Assembly: GCF_007830125.1 (NCBI RefSeq)
Contig: NZ_VLLG01000006.1
Location: 248,001 to 312,000, forward strand
Direction: 5' to 3'
Source: Chitinophaga japonensis
Lineage (GTDB): Bacteria; Bacteroidota; Bacteroidia; Chitinophagales; Chitinophagaceae
Length of the DNA stretch: 64,000 nucleotides
The translations under genes were made by a program, and so were the position numbers. How positions within the stretch are numbered: position 1 is the first letter of the stretch; each line of letters opens with the position of its first letter. This document shows, in pieces, positions 59,854-64,000 of the stretch. The notes under the pieces are model-generated. The model had not been told where the DNA came from, searched no databases, and saw nothing but the letters and a program-made list of their open reading frames with translations.

Positions 59854-60513
59854 ATGAAAAATAAACAATTGGGGGAACAACTGAGAAGGCCATCCGGTGA
59901 AGCAGGTAAAAAGGTGGGTATGCAAATGAATATCAGTAATGAATTGCTGAACCTGTGGACTATTGAACAGTTGAATATTTTAGATAACCAGCAAGTGCTG
60001 GAGATAGGTATGGGTAACGGATATTTCTGCAACCATGTGCTGACCCGCGCTGCCGGGCTGAAATATTACGGCTGTGACCTTTCGGAAGTAATGGTGGAGG
60101 AAGCGATAAGATTGAACCAGGCCAATGTTGATAATAGCAGCGCTTCATTCTATCTGGCTGGTGCAGATAAGCTGCCATTCCCGGATAGCACGTTTGATAT
60201 TGTTTTCTCAGTCAACACTATTTATTTCTGGGAGCAGCCATCCCAGGAGCTGTCAGAGATAAAGCGGGTGCTGAAACGGAATGGTGAGCTAACGATTGCT
60301 ATAAGGACAAAGGATTCACTCACCCATCATCCCTTTGCCCAATACGGATACCGCCAGTATAACGCTGATGAGTTGAATGCATTACTTGAAGAAAATGGCT
60401 TTACGTCTGTTTTTTCACTTACCAGGGAAGAACCGGAAAAGGTATTTGACGGTGTAAATGTAAAGGTGAAGGACCTGATCATGACATTCAGGCCATCACA
60501 GAAAACAGTTTAA
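59854..60513 (+). CDS. Class I SAM-dependent methyltransferase inserted in cusA
   Basis: The 219-residue protein from the ATG at 59854 has the SAM-binding motif QVLEIGMGNGYFCNHVL, the acidic turn YGCDLSEVMVEEA and the ADKLPFPDSTFDIVFSVNTIYFWEQP block of Methyltransf_11 enzymes. The substrate is unknown. It starts 8 bp after the stop of the first cusA half and ends 19 bp before the second half, in the same direction, so it is co-transcribed. There are no transposase genes or evident flanking repeats. Confidence 0.88.
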   Translation: MKNKQLGEQLRRPSGEAGKKVGMQMNISNELLNLWTIEQLNILDNQQVLEIGMGNGYFCNHVLTRAAGLKYYGCDLSEVMVEEAIRLNQANVDNSSASFYLAGADKLPFPDSTFDIVFSVNTIYFWEQPSQELSEIKRVLKRNGELTIAIRTKDSLTHHPFAQYGYRQYNADELNALLEENGFTSVFSLTREEPEKVFDGVNVKVKDLIMTFRPSQKTV

Positions 60514-60532
60514 AACCTGTAATAAACAGATC

Positions 60533-62467
60533 ATGAATTGGTTAAAAAATATATTTAAGAAATCGCCTGCATGGATTAGTGAGGAAGAGCGGTTAAAGGT
60601 CATAGAACAATCCAGCAAACAGGTATCCCGCGGGGTATTTTTTGCTACTGTTATTATCATCACTTCTTTTCTGCCGGTATTCATGCTCACAGGGCAGGAA
60701 GGAAAGCTGTTCCATCCGCTGGCCTATACCAAAACTTTTATAATGATCGTGGATGCCCTTCTGGTGATCACATTGGCGCCGGTGCTGATCTCTTTCTTTA
60801 TGAAAGGGAAATTCAGGCCGGATCATGCCAACCCTGTGAACCGGATGTTGGAAAAAGTGTACGAGCCCATTATAAAAGGGGTGTTGAAATGGCGTAAAAC
60901 TACTTTGGCCATCAACATTATTGCATTGGTCATTACCATTCCTTTGCTGAAAAGCCTGGGAACAGAGTTTATGCCGCCGCTGGACGAGCAAAGTATCCTG
61001 TTTATGCCGGTAACCCTGCCGGATGTTTCCAATGCAGAAGTAAAGCGGATTTTGCAGGTGCAGGACAAGATCATCAAATCCGTTCCGGAAGTGGATAAGG
61101 TGCTGGGTAAAGCCGGGCGCGCCAGCACGGCTACGGATAACTCTCCTATCAGCATGATAGAAACGATTATCATGCTGAAACCTAAAGCACAATGGCGGGA
61201 AGGAAAGACCAAAAAAGATATTATCAATGAGCTGGATGCGAAATTACAAATCCCCGGTGTAGTGAATGGATGGACACAGCCCATTATTAACCGTATCAAT
61301 ATGCTGGCTACAGGAATTCGTACAGATGTGGGTGTGAAAGTGTACGGCCAGAACCTGGACAGCCTTGCAGCCGCATCAGAACGGGTAAAAAGGGTGCTGG
61401 AGGGAACTGCTGGTATTGCAGATCTTTATGTAGAACCTATTACCGGAGGTAAGTACCTGAGTATTGATGTACGCAGACAGGACCTGGCGCGCTATGGACT
61501 GAATGTGGATGATGTGAACCAGACCGTGGAAACTGCATTGGGCGGTGCGCCCATAGGGAATACCATTGAAGGCCGGCAGCGCTTTTCTATCAGTGTGCGG
61601 CTTGCACAGGATTACCGGAACAGTGTGGAACATATTAAACGCATTCCTGTAATGTCTGCATCTTTTGGAGAAGTGCCTTTATCTGCCGTGGCGGATGTGA
61701 AGTTTGAAGACGGGCCTCCGATGATCACCTCTGAGAGCGCCATGCTGCGTGGAGCGGTGTTATTCAACGTACGTGGACGCGACCTTGGCAGCACGGTGAG
61801 CGAGGCCATTAACAAGATTAGTAAAGCTAAAGGCATTCTGCCACAGGGTTATTACCTGGAATGGAGCGGCCAGTATGAGAACCTGATCCGCGGCCAGCAA
61901 ACCCTGATGTGGATTGCACCTGTGGTGCTGGTGATCATTTTCTTTTCCCTGTATTTCGCCTTCCATTCCATCAGGGAAGCCTTCCTGAGCCTGATCACAG
62001 TGCCATTTGCACTGATTGGTGGCGCATATATGATCTGGTTCTGGGGTGTGAATCTCTCTGTTGCTGTAGCTGTGGGCTTTATTGCGCTATTTGGTATTGC
62101 GGTGGAAACGGGAATTGTAATGGTGATCTACCTGAATGATGCCATGCAGCAGCTGGTGAAAGCAAAGGGCAATTCTTCGGCAACCATTACCAGAGAAGAT
62201 TTACGGCAGTATGTAATACAGGGTGCCGCCAAACGTTTGCGCCCCAAGCTTATGACGGTTAGCGTAGCCCTCTTTGGGTTGGTGCCTGTGCTGTGGGCAA
62301 CCGGCGTGGGTACAGATGTGATGAAGCCTATTGTGCTGCCGATGATTGGTGGCGTGCTTACCTCATCTACGCATATTTTGCTGGTAACGCCGCTCATCTT
62401 TTTAATGACGAAAGAATATGAACTACGCAAGTATGGAAAATTGGAGATTCATGAAGTACATCACTAA
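60533..62467 (+). CDS. cusA: CusA-type heavy-metal RND transporter, C-terminal half
   Basis: This 644-residue protein begins with an extra stretch (MNWLKNIFKKSPAWISEEERL) and picks up at ERLKVIEQSSKQVSRGVFFATVIIITSFLPVFMLTGQEGKLFHPLAYTKTF, which in normal CusA follows NAYKHL after a loop. It holds TM5-TM12 and the second porter domain. The CusA pattern EGRQRFSISVRLAQDYR and the TM10-TM12 block are intact. It has its own start and overlaps the tolC-like gene by 17 bp. Confidence 0.9.
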   Translation: MNWLKNIFKKSPAWISEEERLKVIEQSSKQVSRGVFFATVIIITSFLPVFMLTGQEGKLFHPLAYTKTFIMIVDALLVITLAPVLISFFMKGKFRPDHANPVNRMLEKVYEPIIKGVLKWRKTTLAINIIALVITIPLLKSLGTEFMPPLDEQSILFMPVTLPDVSNAEVKRILQVQDKIIKSVPEVDKVLGKAGRASTATDNSPISMIETIIMLKPKAQWREGKTKKDIINELDAKLQIPGVVNGWTQPIINRINMLATGIRTDVGVKVYGQNLDSLAAASERVKRVLEGTAGIADLYVEPITGGKYLSIDVRRQDLARYGLNVDDVNQTVETALGGAPIGNTIEGRQRFSISVRLAQDYRNSVEHIKRIPVMSASFGEVPLSAVADVKFEDGPPMITSESAMLRGAVLFNVRGRDLGSTVSEAINKISKAKGILPQGYYLEWSGQYENLIRGQQTLMWIAPVVLVIIFFSLYFAFHSIREAFLSLITVPFALIGGAYMIWFWGVNLSVAVAVGFIALFGIAVETGIVMVIYLNDAMQQLVKAKGNSSATITREDLRQYVIQGAAKRLRPKLMTVSVALFGLVPVLWATGVGTDVMKPIVLPMIGGVLTSSTHILLVTPLIFLMTKEYELRKYGKLEIHEVHH

Positions 62468-63701
62468 GTATATATTATTTATCATGCTGTTTGCGCCGGC
62501 AAAGCTGGTTGCCCAACAGGCGCCGGTGCTGCCGCTTGACAGCATCCTGCAAAGGATTGACCGGAACAATGTTTTGCTGCAATCATACGGCCTGAAGGCA
62601 GAGGGCTATAAATACAGTGCAGATGCCGCTACCGCCTGGATGGCGCCCATGGTAGGGGTAGGAACTTTTATGACGCCTTATCCGGGGCAGATGATCATGC
62701 CGGAACAAAGAGGAAGCTTGATGCTGCAGATAGAACAGGATATTCCGAATCCCGCCAAGCTGAATGCAAAGAAAAAGTACATCGCATCGCAGGGGAACAT
62801 AGAAATGATCACTAGGGATGATACGCTGAATGATCTGAAAGCGCAGGCTAAGCGCCTTTATTATAACTGGATTATTGCCAGACAGCGTATTGCTGTATTG
62901 CAGGAGAATGAGAAGATCATGGTGACAATGAAGAAAATAGAAGAAGTAAGGTATCCTTACAATCAATCTCAATTGAGCGGCGTGTATAGAGCCAGTGCAA
63001 AGATCGAGGATAACCGTAACATGATCCGCATGCAGGAAGGAACCATTGCAAAAGCAAGATCGTGGCTCAACAGTCTGATGAATGCGCCCGGTAACCAGGA
63101 GTTTGAGATAGATACAACTTATGAGCCGGTTTTCAGGATAGCGCCTTCTTATGATACAGCCTCCCTGGCGGCTGCCAGGAAAGATATAGCAAAGATGGAC
63201 GCAAGCATCCGCTCCATGCAGCTGAATATTGAGAGTATGAAGCGGGAGAAGAAACCTGATTTCCGTATCCGCTTTGATCACATGTACCCCCTGGATGCCG
63301 GGATGCTGAATGCATACAGCGCCATGGGTATGATTAGTATTCCCATTGCGCCATGGTCTTCAAAAATGTACAAATCAGGTATTAAGGCTATGCAATATAA
63401 TGTACAGGCCATGGAAAAGGAAAGAGCGGCCATGTTGCAGGAAACACAGGGGATGTTGTATGGTATGCAATATGAGATTCAAACCATGCAGCAGCGGATT
63501 GAAGCTATGGAAAAAAAGATCATTCCTTCCCTGCGGCAAACGTTGGATGCCAACTTTCTGAACTACCAGGAAAATAAACTGGCGCTGTCTTTTGTGATCG
63601 ATTCCTGGGAAGCGCTCACTATGATGCAGGCCACCGTGCTGGATGAAAAATTAAAACTTTATGAAATGATCGTGGATTATGAGAAACAATTATATCGTTA
63701 G
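62451..63701 (+). CDS. TolC-family outer-membrane efflux protein (CusC-like)
   Basis: From the ATG at 62451 the 416-residue product has a signal peptide (MKYITKYILFIMLFAPAKLVAQQ) and long helical coiled regions typical of TolC-like channels (LNAKKKYIASQGNIEMI, AQAKRLYYNWIIARQRIAVLQENEKIM). It starts within the end of cusA and overlaps the next gene by 23 bp, so the three are tightly coupled. Confidence 0.85.
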   Translation: MKYITKYILFIMLFAPAKLVAQQAPVLPLDSILQRIDRNNVLLQSYGLKAEGYKYSADAATAWMAPMVGVGTFMTPYPGQMIMPEQRGSLMLQIEQDIPNPAKLNAKKKYIASQGNIEMITRDDTLNDLKAQAKRLYYNWIIARQRIAVLQENEKIMVTMKKIEEVRYPYNQSQLSGVYRASAKIEDNRNMIRMQEGTIAKARSWLNSLMNAPGNQEFEIDTTYEPVFRIAPSYDTASLAAARKDIAKMDASIRSMQLNIESMKREKKPDFRIRFDHMYPLDAGMLNAYSAMGMISIPIAPWSSKMYKSGIKAMQYNVQAMEKERAAMLQETQGMLYGMQYEIQTMQQRIEAMEKKIIPSLRQTLDANFLNYQENKLALSFVIDSWEALTMMQATVLDEKLKLYEMIVDYEKQLYR

Positions 63702-64000
63702 CATATTGTTGGGCTTGTTTATTGCTTTATCTGCTCTGACGGCCTGTAAGGGTAAAACCGATAAGGCATCGCATGCTGAACATAAAGCCGGAGAGCTATG
63801 GACCTGCCCTATGCACCCGCAAATAATACGGAATAAGCCGGGGAAATGCCCTATATGCGGTATGGACTTGGTGCCAAAAGGCAGCAATAAAGAACTGGTG
63901 CTGGATAGTGGTATTGTGATGCTAACTAAACCTGTTAATGCGCAGGTGATCGCTACCATTCCTGCTATTCAGGCAGAAACCGGTACCCGTATTTATGCTT
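63679..64000 (+). CDS. RND periplasmic adaptor (CusB-like), N-terminal part, cut by window end
   Basis: The frame from the ATG at 63679 has a lipoprotein-type start (VSILLGLFIALSALTAC), then an HMBD module (LWTCPMHPQIIRNKPGKCPICGMDLVP) typical of CusB, and the start of the membrane-fusion part (VMLTKPVNAQVIATIPAI). It continues past the right edge. It would bridge the split CusA pump to the TolC-like channel and also pass on copper or silver. Confidence 0.88.
   Translation, partial: MRNNYIVSILLGLFIALSALTACKGKTDKASHAEHKAGELWTCPMHPQIIRNKPGKCPICGMDLVPKGSNKELVLDSGIVMLTKPVNAQVIATIPAIQAETGTRIYA

Noticed and set aside
16511..64000. Complete conjugative element with a type IV secretion system
   Set aside because: No VirB4, TraG or other secretion genes are visible; only mobilisation genes are present, so self-transfer cannot be claimed from this window.
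1..64000. CRISPR array or rRNA operon
   Set aside because: No regularly spaced repeats of CRISPR size and no 16S, 23S or 5S-like sequence were seen.

Overview
The window looks like a chromosome of a member of the Bacteroidota, probably near Chitinophaga. The signs are a FecR C-terminus followed by a SusC/SusD pair, many Bacteroidota-only families (HYC_CC_PP, DUF6660-like, SusC with an STN domain), and TAnnTTTG-type -7 promoter boxes. Taxonomy is inferred from gene families only.

Bases 1-16.3 kb are GC-rich host-type DNA: the end of an anti-sigma factor, a SusC/SusD/sulfatase operon, a GNAT acetyltransferase, an esterase, a P2-type cation ATPase, a GH29 alpha-L-fucosidase with a divergent AraC regulator, a second AraC regulator and two small membrane proteins.

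At about 16.33-16.38 kb lies the 3' part of a tRNA-Leu(CAA) gene, cut off inside the anticodon loop and followed at once by a tyrosine recombinase. Base composition becomes more AT-rich from here. I read this as the left attachment site of an integrative element that runs to the right and probably leaves the window. Its first part (16.5-24.4 kb) holds the integrase, an AbiEii-type toxin-antitoxin pair, an HTH protein, a toprim protein, a palindrome-rich oriT candidate, MobC and a relaxase. No type IV secretion gene is visible, so it is either mobilizable only or carries transfer genes outside the window. At 24.4-28.6 kb is a defence-like cluster: a degenerate MNT-HEPN protein, an orphan SWIM zinc-finger protein, an XRE regulator and an HhH plus PD-(D/E)xK-like nuclease.

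From 28.6 kb to the end the cargo is a very large metal island. One module has an atypical CsoR, a thioredoxin, a P1B ATPase with a YPC membrane motif, an HMA lipoprotein and a CcdA-like protein, and is bracketed by a gene and a pseudogene fragment of its paralogue. Next is a mer-like locus without merA in this window (ArsR, MerT-MerP fused to a lipoprotein, a Cys-rich peptide). The copper section follows: a TonB-dependent receptor, two tandem regulators that fuse an HMA-like metal site to an AraC DNA-binding domain, CopA, a ferredoxin reductase, a CopZ-like protein, an orphan lanthipeptide-like precursor, two HYC_CC_PP proteins, a DUF305 protein, HMBD proteins and finally a Cus-type RND efflux operon whose cusA is split in two around a methyltransferase gene. 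An IS256-family element sits inside an IS481-family element, with target duplications that allow the original gene to be rebuilt.

The most interesting signal is a 35-bp bipartite motif (AATTATATAA and AATTGTATAA-like halves, 21 bp apart). It occurs upstream of four copper-type genes or operons (at 39174, 39847, 43685 and 56410), each time with a -7 box starting exactly 21 bp after the motif end. I propose it is the operator of the HMA-AraC regulators, forming a self-contained metal-sensing regulon.
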